A stretch of DNA of 64,000 nt from Hyaloperonospora brassicae. Its lineage: Eukaryota > Oomycota > Peronosporomycetes > Peronosporales > Peronosporaceae. The stretch spans positions 124,001-188,000 of the forward strand of contig CANTFL010001181.1 in assembly GCA_947650285.1 (NCBI GenBank), in the 5' to 3' direction. Numbering within the stretch: the first letter of the stretch is position 1; each line of letters opens with the position of its first letter. The position numbers were made by a program, and so were the translations under genes. The notes under the pieces were generated by a model, which was given only the letters and a program-made list of their open reading frames with translations, had not been told where the DNA came from and did not search any database. Positions 19,596-31,409 of the stretch are shown in pieces.

Positions 19596-20162
19596 TTAGA
19601 GCACAACAATGTCGCAGTGCTTGCGGGTGCTGTGTCGCCGGAAGTTGCCATAGTGCGAGTGGGTGGACGTGAGCAGCGTCTTCAGGACGCCAGACGCGGC
19701 CTTTGAGTACGACAGAATCGGAGGGCTGTCCTTGTTCATCTTTGCGCCGCTGAGCGTCCTCTTGTCGGCGGCCGAGGCCGTGAAACTCGCGGCTTTGGGC
19801 ATTTTGGGGCTGTTGCTGCCGTAGTAGACCGTCGTGGACGACCGCCGGTGCCGCGGCATTGTCATGCACCGAACGCGCTGAATCGTGTGGCGAATCACGG
19901 GCGACAGCTTCTCCCCCATCTCGTGCTCGAGGATCGCCGTAATGGACGCGCACTGCGAGTGGAGCAACGTGAGCTCTTTGGCCACCGTCTCGAGCTCGAG
20001 CTCCAGTGTCTCGACCGTCTCGCCGCCGCTCGACTCGAGCTCCTGACACTCGCTTCGGAGCTTCGCGGCCTCCAGCTCGAGCGCCGAGTTGAGGCTGCGT
20101 AACTCGTGGACCTCACGCTGCAAGCGCTCGTTCTGGGCACGGAAGTCCGCGGCCGATGTCAT
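19596..20162 (-). CDS. Small coiled-coil protein of unknown function
   Basis: The product is 188 aa from the ATG at 20162. Residues 5-90 form a strong predicted coiled coil (repeated L-x-x-E/L spacing, for example LNSALELEAAKLRSE). The C-terminal half is basic and Ser/Thr-rich (PRHRRSSTTVYYG), perhaps a phosphorylated tail. Codon use is GC-rich like the neighbouring myosin, which argues that the frame is real. I recognise no family. It converges on the myosin gene. Confidence 0.6.
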   Translation of the reverse strand: MTSAADFRAQNERLQREVHELRSLNSALELEAAKLRSECQELESSGGETVETLELELETVAKELTLLHSQCASITAILEHEMGEKLSPVIRHTIQRVRCMTMPRHRRSSTTVYYGSNSPKMPKAASFTASAADKRTLSGAKMNKDSPPILSYSKAASGVLKTLLTSTHSHYGNFRRHSTRKHCDIVVL

Positions 20163-20752
20163 GCTGCCAAGTCACGCGCGGGATAGAACGGGAATGACAG
20201 CTACGGCGCGACTGCTGCAAAAGGCGTGGGGGGGGAGGGGAGGGGACGGACGGACGGAGGAGCACACATGACGAAACGACGGAAAGGAGGGCCAGCGGCT
20301 GGGCACTTGTTTGGTGGCGCTCGAGCGCGAGCGCTCGCGTGCGGACAAACTCGGACGAGACGGCGTGTGAGAAACAGAAGGCGGTCATAACCAAAGCCCA
20401 GCGCCATGTCCACTGCGCTGCAGCACTTGAGTGCAGCCATGGATCCATATGGGCCATGTCAAGCTGTCGCCCAGGAACGGGACACTGGCAAACACACTCG
20501 GGGGAGAAGGACCCACACGAGTGCACTGGCGACTGCCTACTGCGGCTCAGCAATTCTGCGACGGTGATGTCGGAACGGCTCTACGTGTGGCTCTGTTGGC
20601 TATGAATGGGCCTCGAGCAGCCAAAGAGGATCGCGTCGACGTGACGTGCTGTCAACGCTGCATCAACTGTTTGCAGTGGCGGATCATTATCGTCAACAAC
20701 AACGTCGTTGTGCTCATCTTACGAGGCGAGCAAAGGGATAAACACAGAGAAG

Positions 20753-20788
<36 letters not shown>

Positions 20789-21640
20789 ACCGAACGCGCT
20801 GTACAGGTCGCTCGGCTTCGAGTCGCTGGTGCTTCAGAAGCAGAGCAAATCGCTCGTAGCGGAGCATTCTCCAGCTGTGAAACGACTGTCAACAGAGTGC
20901 ATCGACGACAACTTGTACCATGAGCTGGTGTTAATGAACGCTCACAGCGACTCTCACTGCGGGCGGTGTCAACGTGTGGTGTACGCGCTTCGGTGACGTA
21001 CCCCTATCGGCCATCAGAGATCTCGAGAAGCTTCTCTCGATGCTTCTCACCCCTCGCACACATTACCCGCTTCGATCGCGTCTGGTCAACATCAACACAT
21101 TGCAATAGCGGCAACTCGGCTGCGCCGTACCGCACGTGACTAATGGCATTGTTCAAGAACAGGTGTACCGCAAACTCATTTCTGGCACCTACGCGATCGC
21201 CAATGGCGGCGCCACTTTTGACACTATTGCAGACGTACAAAGGCGTAAAGACGTCACTGCAACTGCCGCAGAGAAAGAGAAACAGCAGTAACAGCACCAG
21301 CAGCAGCAGTTCGAAACCACAGCCACAAATCGCTCGATCATTCCTTGCGCTACAAAGCGGCCCCACGACTTACTACTACGGCAACAGTGCTACTACGACA
21401 ACAGCGACAGTGCTACTACGACAACAGCAACATTATTATTATTACTACTTCTACTACTACGACAACTACTACTTCTACTTCTACCACTACTACTACTACT
21501 TCTACTACTACTACTATTCACTCGTCGAGCTCGAAACGATCGCGTGCGTTCTTTTCGTTGCCCCTAATAAGGGGTGCGCTCCTCCGTCGCTCTTCCCTCT
21601 CCAAACCGATTCAGATCGACCGGCGCGAGCAGAGCGAGGC
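20163..21640. other. Divergent spacer with GA and TAC-type microsatellites
   Basis: About 1.5 kb between divergent starts. It contains a (GA)n tract at about 20756-20788 and a long trinucleotide region of TAC/TTC/ACA units at about 21370-21523. Frames through the latter give only Tyr or Thr runs and I do not treat them as genes. The repeat ends about 115 bp before the MED11 start codon and may lie in its promoter or 5' UTR. Confidence 0.6.
21370..21523. repeat. TAC/ACA/TTC trinucleotide repeat region
   Basis: Imperfect trinucleotide array upstream of MED11. Two frames through it give Tyr/Phe runs and Thr runs; neither looks like a protein. Confidence 0.85.
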
Positions 21641-22180
21641 ATGGAACACGAAGGCGACAGTCGCGTGCACTTCTCCGAGGTGAGCGAGCCGTGGTCGAGC
21701 TCCCGCCACGTAGCGGTGCTGCAGGCGCTGAATGCAGTCGAAAAGGTGCGGTGGCTCGTGCGCGTGGCTCGTGCGCGTGGCTGTGACCTATTGCAGCTGC
21801 TGACGTATTGCGGTTGTGCTTTGTGTGTGTGTGCGGTTGACGTGTGTCTGCGTCTGTGTGTGCTGCTATAGAAACTGGTGACGGCGCTGCGCACGGCGGC
21901 GACTGCCGTGTCGCTCCTGGCACCGCGAGTGTCGTCGGACGGCCACTCTTCGCTGGCGTTCAACGCCTCGTGCACCGAGTTCTTGCAGCTGGTCCAAGAG
22001 ATCCACGCCGAATTGGCGACGCATATCCATCTGGTGTCGGACTACCGCACGTTTGCACGCAGCACGTACGGCGCGGAGAAGGACGTGGAGATATGCCGTG
22101 CAAAGATCAAGGTTGTCTCCGAGCAGCTGCAGACGCTCTCGGGCTTCCTCGAAGACCACTATACGCCCGAAGAGAGCTAG
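21641..22180 (+). CDS. MED11: Mediator complex subunit 11
   Basis: Two exons: 21641-21745 and 21872-22180, with a 126-bp intron (GTGCGG...TATAG) rich in TG. The join is in phase 0 and gives 137 aa. The protein is mostly helical. Its central part resembles MED11, with the LQALNAVEKKL start (compare human RLRALEDIERE), the FNASCTEFLQLVQEIHAEL segment, and YGAEKDVEICRAKIKVVSEQL near the end. MED11 pairs with MED22 in the Mediator head and contacts general transcription factors at RNA polymerase II promoters. Length is slightly above the human protein (117 aa). The spliced form is needed: without the intron the second half has no start. Confidence 0.78.
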
Positions 22181-22712
22181 CGCGAGGTAGGCGTGTTGTG
22201 CTTGCGTTTACATAGAGAGCTGCTCGACGTGGGTTTGGTGTCTTGGCAGCTTCCTGGCGTCGAGATTTGCCTTGTCTGTTTGCTGCGCAGTGCGTCCCTC
22301 GTGCTGTTGCGGGTGGCGGCAGTGGAGACGTGGAAAACTCGTGCGAAGTGCGGTGGTAGCAGCTGGATGGACAGAAGCTGAGCGTAGTGCGCTATTCGAG
22401 TTCTCCCCGACGTTCTCACCTGCTTCTTGCACCTGTAGCTTTCGCTATGTACCGATCACGTGCTCTGGATGGATCGAGAACAGAGGCAGCGACAAGTTGT
22501 TATCTTGCAAAAAATGAAGTTCGGGAACGTACTCGAAATTGCACTGATGCCCGCAAGTCGATTGTTCATGCAAACGAGCGGTAGCCGTGCAGCACAAGAA
22601 ACGTTGAAACACCCATCGTCGTGTTTGTCGTCATAGCAGTCGCTTGTTTACGTTGTCGCCTTGGCTGTTCGATCGAGAATCACCGCACGTGCTCCATCAC
22701 TTCGGGTCGATT
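22181..22712. other. Convergent intergenic region, nothing recognised
   Basis: 532 bp between the 3' ends of MED11 and the SR-rich gene, with only short unsupported frames. Confidence 0.6.
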
Positions 22713-23610
22713 TCATTTCCGAGGCAAGTACACGCCACCTGCTCGCGACACCCACGCCTCGGGTTCTGGTCGATAGAACGGATCAGGCTCTCGCGGCGGA
22801 CTCGGACTGCGATCGTCAAAGGCATTGTGAGTCCACTTTCGCTCAACCGAGGCCGACGAGCGCCGTCGACTGGACCGGGTCGTCGACCGGCTTCTGCGAT
22901 GATGTCGTCCTCGTCCTCGTCCTTCTCCTCTACTTCTGCTACGACTCGGGGACACATCGCGACGACGAGATCGTCTACTGTGAGACTTTGTTTCATCGCG
23001 GCTTCGACGTTGCGAACGGCTTCTACTTCGACTTTGGTTCCTCCGCTTCAGCGAGTTGTCTCGACACGCGTCCAGCTGCCACGCATCCCAAGAGAGTAAG
23101 TCGCTGTTCTCTAGTAGCTACGAGAGATGTCCATTTGACTCAAGCAGCAAGTCAATCGTCAATCCACGGTACCTCTGGACGAAACGGGTCGGGCGGCGGT
23201 GGTGTGCTACCACGACGACGTCGACGACTCGAGGACCTCGACCTGTCCACGCTGCTTCGATCTCGTCCGCTTTTTCTGCCTCTCTTGTCGGAACGCTTGC
23301 GCTTGTGCTTACGTTCCTTGTCACGCTTGCACTTTTCCACAACGACCTGAACGTCACGACCAAACTCGTCCTTCTGCACTACAATTGTCGGCAGTGACCG
23401 CTGGTCCTCGACCGTCGACACTGTCTCATTTGCAACTGGTTGCGCTCCCTTTGAGGCCACGACGTTTCGCAACAAGTCCTCCGACGTCCCCCGAGTCCCG
23501 CATGCCACGCCAGACGGTGCAGCAGACGCAACCGACGGAATGATTTCGCCCCTGCACTTGACACCCAACCGACAAACAAACAGACAGACAGACAGACGGA
23601 CAAAGCAATA

Positions 23611-23646
<36 letters not shown>

Positions 23647-23813
23647 CACACACACATATAGTCACAACGAAAGATGCACAGACAGACACCAGTCGAGCAG
23701 ACGTGAGTTGCTGACGTGATACGCTTCCGACTCGGCTGACGCACGCGACGTGAGAGGCAAAAGCGCAGAAGCGGACCGTACCGCCAGTTGCGCAGCCCCG
23801 CGGCCCTCGACAT
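22713..23813 (-). CDS. Arg/Ser-rich nuclear protein, probably splicing or mRNP related
   Basis: Three exons on the minus strand: 23813-23782, 23551-23173 and 23075-22713, joined in phases 2 and 0, giving 257 aa. Introns begin GTACGG and GTACCG and end TGCAG and GGCAG. The N-terminus (MSRAAGLRNWRGE) leads to a motif PTIVVQKDEFGRDV near residue 75. A basic region and an RS-rich region (about 85-215) follow, then the C-terminal segment ERKWTHNAFDDRSPSPP and WVSRAGGVYLP. The KWTH-x-x-F-D motif resembles the eIF4A3-binding segment of Barentsz/CASC3-like proteins, but I would not assign it firmly. RS content argues for a nuclear speckle or spliceosome role. The first intron holds CA, GA and CAGA microsatellites. 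It diverges from the GYF gene with 186 bp between starts. Confidence 0.72.
23580..23658. repeat. CAGA, CA and GA microsatellites inside an intron
   Basis: A compound microsatellite within the 230-bp first intron of the SR-rich gene (23781-23552), close to its 3' splice site when read on the minus strand. Confidence 0.85.
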
Positions 23814-23999
23814 GCTCGCAGGGATCGAATTTGCGCCAATGAGACGACAGCGCACTTAGTCGGAGCCCCAAACCGCATCTACCGGCGCATTTGTCCGCCT
23901 GCCCCCCTCTTCCGCCCGCCGGACGCAGCCACTCGCTCCCTCCACACCGCTACCGCTACCGCTACCGACACGACACGACACTGAGCCCCACCCGCAGTC

Positions 24000-26900
24000 A
24001 TGAGCAGTCCCCGCGACGTCGACGCCGCGTTCGTCACGAAGACGACGGCCAAACACCGCAAGAAACCGCCGGCAGCAGCAGCCGCCGCCGCCGCTGGCCA
24101 AGACGACCAGCGCCACGTCGTCGCAACGGCTGCTGCGACTGCGACAGCCACTGCGCGCGCGAGTCGCACAAGTGACGTGGCGACTGCAGCTGCCGCCTCA
24201 CCCCACCGCACGATGCCGCCGCCGTCTGTGTCGACGACGCTGAGCGCCAGTCACGACAACGCGAGCATTTCGCTGCGGCCCCGCACGATGTTTGCGATGA
24301 AGGGCCGCGGCCGCACCGAGTCCGAAGGCGCCGCGTACCGCCCACAGTGGTCGAAAGACGGCGAAGGGTTTGTATCGTCCTCGACCGCGTCCACAGCTGC
24401 TGTAGCAGCTGCTGCAGGTACAGCGCTGTCCACGTCGGGCACTGGACCGCTGTCGATGAAAGACGCAGTTGTTGGCGGCAGCGACGACCACCGGACCGAT
24501 CGGCGCAAGACCAAAGTCGTGCGCTACAGCAAAGAAGAGCTCCTGGCGCTCCATTCGCCGACGAATGAGCTGCCGGCGTTTCTCGTCGAGACGTCCGTGG
24601 CGTCCGAGCACAGTCTCCCGCCCGTGGGGACGCTGCCGTTTGACTACGAAGAGATTTACAAACAGTGGTCGCTCAACCGCAATCGCGGACGTGGGCGCGG
24701 CCGCAGCAATGCAGCGTCGGGCGCTGCGCAAGGGACGCGCGGCCACCACGAACGCGGGGCACGGGGAGACGAGACGCTCGATGGGGCGATGCACCTGAAG
24801 GACGAGGGACTGGGCCGACCAGGACACAAAGAGCGAGACTCGATGTGGGAGCGAGGTGCAAAGATCACGGAAGGATCGTCTCGTGGCGACGGTATATGGG
24901 ACGATGTCTTGGAGCCTGGCACGGACAGCAATGAGATGGTGCGTGCTTGGCGCGTTGAGGGCGTCCGTGTGCTGGTGCTGACTGTTGCTGCGGTCGTTCT
25001 TGTGTCGTGGTTTTGCTGTCGACTGTAGGACTTGTCAAGTATGGCAGAAGCCGCGGAACTGTTTCGACGAGAGATGGACGCGATGCGAGACGAGCTGCAG
25101 GGGCCGAGGGTCGACCCAGTACGTCCTGCAGCACTGTAGAAAGGGACGTGCGTGCCGTGAAAAACTGATGTCGTGCTATGCGTTCTACAGAATGAGATTA
25201 AAGACGATTTGGACGCCTTTGATAAGAAACTGGAGGATGCGGCGGCGGCGGGGCAGTTTGACGACAGTGACAATGAAGAAGCTTCGTGGGGTGATCCTGC
25301 ACCAGGGGATCAGCACGCTGCTGATAGTGGCAACAATCTGTCGGATGTACACGCGGCAAACTCGTCCGAGCAGCAACCAAGCGACAGCCATTTATTCGAT
25401 GCGCTGGAACCTGCTGACGCGCCGCTTGTGCTCGAAGAGAAAGGTAGCTCTATGTTCTCACAAGCGTCTGCAGAGGCAAGCTCTGCCGGGCTGCCTTCGT
25501 CAGGCACCGGGACGGCCGACGAATGGTTTTACCTGGATCCGCAAGGGTTGCAGCGTGGACCGTTCAAAACTGCCGAGATGCGTGAGTGGTTTGAAGCAGG
25601 CTACTTCAAGCCGCACCTCCCGATTCGTTTCGGCCAGCACGGCATCTTTACGGCCTTGGCAAACCAGTTTGTGCCCGGGCAACTTCCATTTGCGACTCTG
25701 CCGACCCGCATGAGTAGTGTCGGAGGCATTCATCTGGACCCCATCCAGAGCGAGCAACAGCGTTTGCTGGAACTGCAACATGAGCAGCAGCGACAGCAAC
25801 AAATGCTGCAGCTTCAGCAACAGCAGCAGCAACAGCGCATGCTGCAGGTGGATCGAGAGGAGAAGATACGTATGGAGATGCAACGGCTTGAAATTGCGCG
25901 TCAGCAGCAGCAGACACAGTTGTATCAGCAGCAACAGATTCTGCACGATCAGCAAGAAAAGCAGCGGCAACAGCAGCAGCACCAGCAGCAACAACAACAA
26001 CAGTTTTTCTTGCAGCAGCAGCAAAATTCGTGGCAACTGAGCCAACGTGAAGGTATAATGAGTGCGCTGGGTATATTCGGCGGAAACCAAGACAATGTTG
26101 CACCGACCGACAGCTTCAGGACTGACGGCATGCAGAGTCAGTTTCGGTCTGACTACCATACACATCACCAGCTGAACATGTCGAATGTCCAACCCGTCGC
26201 TCAGAACGCGGCTTTTGTGAGCGATGAAGCACAGAGACGCACACAAGCGTTTTGGCCGAGCGCTGCTCCGGAGACACCTGGTCTGGAGAATGTCACGAGT
26301 TTGGGCATGCAATCAGTACAACCTGTAAGTCCAGCAGCAGCACACTCGGCTCAGCTTCCTGAGCCAAACAGATCAGCACCCGCCGCCATACCCGATGCAT
26401 GGGCACGTAGACAAAAGGTACCCGGGTATCCGTCACCAATGCTGCACGATATCCAGGTTGAAGAGGAGCATCGTGCTGCACAGGAGTCTCGCAATAACGA
26501 CAATCAAGCTACTGCACCACACGGACAGCCCGAAAATGCCTTGTCCGCTGGTAAATCGACGAAAATGAATGTAACGTCTGGCGGAGACAACGCAAGGGTG
26601 AGCTCGGGTTCATTTCCAAAGAACGGCAGTCATGCAGAAAACAGTACGACTGAAGCCGACGCGTGGGCTATCGGAACAGCGCCTACTGCAGCTTCGTCAA
26701 AGTCGGTGTCGCTGAAAGACATCCAGCAGGAAGAGCAACGCGAGTTGCTTGAAAAGAGGCACAGGGACAAGGGAGACACGGCGCATCTTGCGCAAATGGG
26801 GGCTCAGTTAAAGATGATGCTGGGTGTGGACTCAATGGCCGTTCCACCGAGCATTCCTTCAGCGTCTGTGCCACAAGCTACGGTGGCTAAGTCGACAGCA

Positions 26901-27620
26901 CCATCAACGTCAGCGCCGACATCGAGCTCCCCTTCGCCTGCACCGGGTCCATGGGGTCGGTCTCCCGCTGTCGTATCGAGCGACAAGTCGAAGTCGATGC
27001 GTGACATTTTGGCCGAAGAAGAGCGGTTGGCACAGGAGCGCGCTAAGGCAAACGTGAATGCGCCGGTGAGCTCGCAGTGGGTGAACATAGTGGCCGGCAA
27101 CAAGGCTGCTGCTGCAGCGATTCCGAAGCCGTCCCGATCCGTGTTGGGCCCTGTTCCCGCCTCCGTGCTGAAGAGCCGTCAGCAAGTCCGTGCTACCAAT
27201 GGCGCACTGAAGCCACCTCCGGCCAAGACTGGGAACGATGCGTCGTTTTGGAACTTTGGAGCAGCCACGCAGCCGACTGGCAAAGAGTCTGCAGTCAGCG
27301 TAGGTAGCTCGAACGCGTTTGGATCCAACAGCGTCTCGTCGGAGTTCATGGCTTGGGCTTCGAAGCAGTTGAAGACGATTGACGTGGACGCGAATGTGAC
27401 GTTGCTGGAATACTGTGCGTCAGTAGAAGACCCGGGCGAAGTCCGCGAGTACCTGGCAGCGTATTTGGGCTCGACGCCTCGTGTTTCGGCGTTTGCAACC
27501 GAGTTCATCCAGCGGAAAAAGTCACAAAGTAGCGGCAAGAAGTCACCAGGGCACCAAGATGCCCAGCAGCGTGCGTCGGAGATGGACTCGTCTACTAGAC
27601 GAGGCAAGCGTCGGTCCTGA
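24000..27620 (+). CDS. GIGYF: GYF-domain protein of the GIGYF type
   Basis: Three exons: 24000-24938, 25029-25118 and 25191-27620, all joined in phase 0, giving 1152 aa. An early segment has YSKEELLAL starting at Tyr176, matching the YxxxxL-phi motif by which GIGYF proteins bind the cap-binding protein 4EHP. A GYF domain (about 454-505, EWFYLDPQGLQRGPF and WFEAGYF) binds Pro-rich PPGL-type ligands. After it come long Gln-rich stretches (about 530-625, CAG/CAA repeats) and a C-terminal conserved block with repeated SLKDIQQEEQRE-like and SMRDILAEEERL motifs, then SEFMAWASKQLK. The family represses translation of selected mRNAs and takes part in ribosome-collision quality control. The 4EHP link is inferred from the motif. 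Confidence 0.85.
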
Positions 27621-28361
27621 AAGGCCATACTGTGGATCTGTTGCTGCGGAAGTCCGCCGTGGGCAATAAGGCGCAGTGCGACAGGACGCAGCGACAAGTG
27701 AAGCGCGTCGTAGGCACAGATCGACATGAAAGTGGAGAGCATAATAGTGGGAGAAGAAACAAGTTTTCTCGGCATCTCGTGTGTCGGGGATCGTTGCCGT
27801 CGCGACAGGCAGTGCACGTCGATAGTATTCAGAGGTTGAACATGCACAATGTGCGATACTGGGAGAGGCGTCGAAATGTTACAGCGGTGGTGGGCAGATT
27901 AGTGATGATAATGCTGTTTGTCGTTCGTACGTGTCGCACGGGCTGTACAGTATACTTGGTACGTGGTTGACCAGCTCTTGATTAGGAAAGCCGGATGTAC
28001 CTCGTAAAATAGACGGGGTCGCATCTGTCATCATCATGTGTAGTACTTCGATTTTTAGAAGCGTTGGTCATAATCACAACGGAACCAATCGAAACGAAGC
28101 TGGCGGACAGAGCAAAGTTATCGATCTGGACATTAAAACACACGCGCTCGGGATCTGAACGCATTCATTTTCACGATCTTTTTTGTCAGCAAGAATACCG
28201 AGCGGGCGGTATGATTTTGGTGAGGGTCCCCAACGAGCGGTACAGTGTACCGTGCTGCAGCTCCCTGAGGTTTTTCGATCGGCCTGCACCTTGCCAATAA
28301 ATACGGCGGGCATAGTACCCACCTACCCGTCTGTTCGACAGGAAGAGAGAGAGAGAGAGCA
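27621..28361. other. Intergenic region upstream of RBX1
   Basis: 741 bp between two genes on the same strand; only short unsupported frames are seen. A GA tract (about 28344-28359) ends two bases before the RBX1 start codon. Confidence 0.6.
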
Positions 28362-28975
28362 ATGGACGAAGAGATGAAGAGCGAAGTGGAGCCGACCGCC
28401 GCGCTGGCGACGCAGCCGAGTGAGGAAAAGCGCTTCGAGATCAAAAAGTGGAACGCAGTGGCTCTCTGGTCGTGGGGTACGTGTGTCGTTGTTGCTGCTG
28501 CTGTTGCTGCTGCGGGTGTACCCTTTCGGCCGTCGTCGACCGACCGGTCAGGATCGTTGCGATAGGGACTCACTTTTTGTATCTTGTGCTTTTTTTGTTT
28601 TTTTCCGCCTGCGACTCAGATATTGTGGTCGACAACTGCGCCATTTGCCGCAATCACATTATGGACCTGTGCATTGAGTGCCAGGCCAATCAGGCGTCGG
28701 CTACCAGTGAGGAGTGCACCGTGGCCTGGGGCGTCTGCAGTATGTCGAGCTCTTGTCGTGTATACAAGACGCTATGGGGTCTGTGTGTGCTGAATCTGAC
28801 TGTACGCGTGTATACACATATCTCTGTGTGTATACGCACTTTTGTGTGTGTGTGTGTGTGTATGGTGGTGACAGATCACGCCTTCCACTTCCACTGCATC
28901 TCCCGATGGCTCAAGACTCGCCAGGTGTGTCCACTGGACAACCGCGAGTGGGAGTTCCAGAAGTACGGCAGATAA
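28362..28975 (+). CDS. RBX1: RING-box protein 1, SCF/cullin E3 ligase subunit
   Basis: Three exons: 28362-28476, 28620-28739 and 28875-28975, joined in phase 1 both times, giving 111 aa. The N-terminal strand that inserts into cullin is present ([16 protein letters not shown]). The RING-H2 ligands follow: [12 protein letters not shown], the inserted CQANQ segment, then the HAFHFHCI and [14 protein letters not shown] blocks. This is the standard RBX1 pattern with three zinc sites, and human RBX1 is 108 aa. It recruits E2 enzymes to SCF and other cullin ligases, driving ubiquitin and NEDD8 transfer. Intron 2 contains a TG microsatellite just before its acceptor. Identification is very secure. 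Confidence 0.96.
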
Positions 28976-29427
28976 GCGCGAGCGGCAGTTGATCGAGTGA
29001 GCTTCCGCCATGTCAACGTGGCGAGTGAGTGGGTGTCGGCTGCAGTGACATTGTTGACGGGAGAAGGAGAAGCGGTGACGACTCTATTGATGCAGGCACA
29101 CACGACTTGGTGATGCTCATCCAGTGCCCAGGTCCATGGAGCTGAAGAGGGAGAGAGAGAGAGAGACGGAGACGTGATGGACGTGTTGGAATCAGGCGCC
29201 TGCGTCTAGCAGACTGCTTCAGTACGTTTTCATGCTCGCTCTCTTTCTCGTCTAAAGCACTATATATATATATCAACGAACTCGGTGCTCTTTGACACGG
29301 ACGCATGTTCGCCCGAGGCAAACCGCGCGCATTGTACGATCATTCGACGTCAAAACCACTTACTTCCTGTCTGTGCGAGAGAGAAAAACAATACATAAGC
29401 CACCGCATGTGTGTGGAGGTGTGGCTA
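28976..29427. other. Convergent intergenic region between RBX1 and ZIP transporter
   Basis: 452 bp with a short GA tract (about 29150-29166) and an AT-rich (TA)n stretch near 29263-29273. No gene is seen. Confidence 0.6.
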
Positions 29428-30531
29428 CTACGTCCAGAGCGAGAGCATGCCCATGACGCCGTATCCAGCGAGCAGCGCCGCGCACTTTTCCAGCTGGTAC
29501 CGCGGATCTTGCAGCTCTTGTGGGATGATCTCCATCATGGCCACAAACAGGAACGTCCCGCCCGCGAGCGCTGCGCAGACGCCGCCTGCAGGCGTCGCTT
29601 GCGTCGTGTCCACGAGCAGTCTTCCAAACAGAATGCCCATGGGCGTCATGAGCGAAAAGACGGCGATTGACGACAAGAGCTGCACGCGCGGGACATTGTG
29701 GTGCAGGAGCTCGAGCGCCAGCGCGAACGCAGCGAGGGACTTGTGGGCCAAGATGGCCACGAGGATGTCCCACGCAGGTGTGCTCGACGCGCCCATGCCC
29801 ATGCCCTCCATCACCGAGTGGAACGACAGCGCTACGAACACGACCAGCGCCAGGAGGAAGTTGCCCTTGACGATCCCGTGGATGTGCGCGTGGGGCTCGT
29901 CCAAGCGGCCGTCGGCACTGTCGACGCGCGTCACGCGGTGCGCTTTCGCACGAGCGCTCTGCGTGCCATAGTCGCCTCCAGTCTCCAGCACACCGGCCAA
30001 ACCACTGGAGCAATGCTGTCCATTCATTGCCACGATAGTGTCCCGAACAACAACAGCAGCAGCAGCAGTTCCAGCAGCTTCAGCTTCAGCTTCAGCAGTG
30101 CCAGCCACTAGCAGAGCGTTCCGCTCGTCGGCCGTCCCCTCGTCGTGCCGGTCGAGGCCCTTGTTGCAGCGCCGCTGCAGCGTGTGCGCCAGCACCTCGA
30201 GCAGCAGCACCATGAGGAAGCCGCAGCCGTAGAAGAAGTTGGCCCACTTGAAGCAGCGCGTCTCGTCGCCGTCGTAGCGCGTGCGCACGGCCAGAAACAC
30301 CTGCGCCGTGTGCGCGCAGCCCCACTCGGTGAGCGCCGCGTTGGACTGCGCGTCGGGCAGCAGGTGGAGGCACGAACTGGCCAGGAAGATGCCGGCGGCC
30401 ACCATGTTGAGCACACTGCTCGCGCGTGTGCTGACGCGGTGGCGGCTCAGGAGCGGTGCTGTGCCGCCCACGAGCGCCAGTAGCCAGATCCCGAGCGCGG
30501 CCAGCAGCTTGAACTTGTCCAGCGGCTCCAT
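29428..30531 (-). CDS. ZIP family zinc/iron transporter
   Basis: The 367-aa product starts at the ATG at 30531; the frame upstream is low complexity. Eight hydrophobic segments are visible, three before and five after a variable loop (about 135-235). The loop contains an Ala/Glu-rich run and a His motif HAHIH near its end. TM4 carries the metal-site motif HSVMEGMGMG and TM5 has HKSLAAFALALEL. A third conserved site, EIIPQEL, is near the C-terminus. These are hallmarks of ZIP (SLC39) carriers, which move Zn2+ or other divalent metals into the cytosol. Membrane location and metal specificity cannot be told from sequence. No introns. Confidence 0.92.
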   Translation of the reverse strand: MEPLDKFKLLAALGIWLLALVGGTAPLLSRHRVSTRASSVLNMVAAGIFLASSCLHLLPDAQSNAALTEWGCAHTAQVFLAVRTRYDGDETRCFKWANFFYGCGFLMVLLLEVLAHTLQRRCNKGLDRHDEGTADERNALLVAGTAEAEAEAAGTAAAAVVVRDTIVAMNGQHCSSGLAGVLETGGDYGTQSARAKAHRVTRVDSADGRLDEPHAHIHGIVKGNFLLALVVFVALSFHSVMEGMGMGASSTPAWDILVAILAHKSLAAFALALELLHHNVPRVQLLSSIAVFSLMTPMGILFGRLLVDTTQATPAGGVCAALAGGTFLFVAMMEIIPQELQDPRYQLEKCAALLAGYGVMGMLSLWT

Positions 30532-31354
30532 TGTGACGTGGGCACAATGGGATGGCTGGTCTGAATGGGGAGGGGGTGTGTTGTGTATGTATGTATGTAT
30601 GTATGTGGGTGGGTGGGGGTGTTGTGTTGTTATATTGTATTGTCTCGCGTTGTATTGTATGGGGTCGGAGGTGTTGTGGTTGTTATTGTGGTTGTATTGT
30701 AGTGGGTGGCAAGAGGGCACTTTGGCGCGGACGGGGAAATCGCGGACTGAGGGAGTGACTACGGTGCTGCGAGCGGGTCAAACGCGGGGCGACGGCTGCG
30801 CTTCACATCGCAGTTGTTTTCCGACTTGTCCGACGGCGGCCGCGGAAAGTCGAGGGGCCGCACGTTATGGGTGCTCGGGTGGACCCAGATCGAGTCTGGC
30901 GGGGTACCGTATTACCAAAAGGTAGCGTGCGAGCGGTGATCGGCTGCTAAGTACGCACGGAGAACGCGTTTAAACGCTTGTATGCGTTTCGACAATCGAC
31001 GGCTGCAGCGGCGCTCGTGGATAGGTCATCCAGCCATGACCGATCGTGGAATGGACCGCGACGACACTCGATGTGCTTTCCCTCAAGAAACACTCACACG
31101 GTCGACATTCGCGTGACATTACGCGGGCACCACATGTTTGTTGGAAGTTTGGTGGTTGGAACAGTCGCAGCTTGACGGAGTATCGCGCTCTGCACTTGGT
31201 GTAAGAAATGACGGAGCAGTACAGAGATGGCGCAGTTGACGATGCGGTGCGGTCTGCGGTGGCGGGACGCCGTAACATGATGGCCAGCGCAGACGCCAAC
31301 ATGTTCCGACTAGTGATCTCCGACGGATTGGCGTTAAATGCACCGCGAGAAAGG

Positions 31355-31409
<55 letters not shown>

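Noticed and set aside
21143..21640. In-frame N-terminal extension of MED11 through a Tyr/Phe-rich repeat
   Set aside because: It translates a trinucleotide microsatellite; the ATG at 21641 gives the family-like N-terminus.
22661..23350. 229-codon plus-strand frame opposite the SR-rich gene
   Set aside because: The minus strand gives a spliced protein with consistent phases, good splice sites and an RS domain; the plus frame has none of these.
29360..30013. Minus-strand 217-codon frame overlapping the ZIP transporter in another frame
   Set aside because: The ZIP frame has all transmembrane and metal-site motifs; this frame is an Arg/His-rich shadow.
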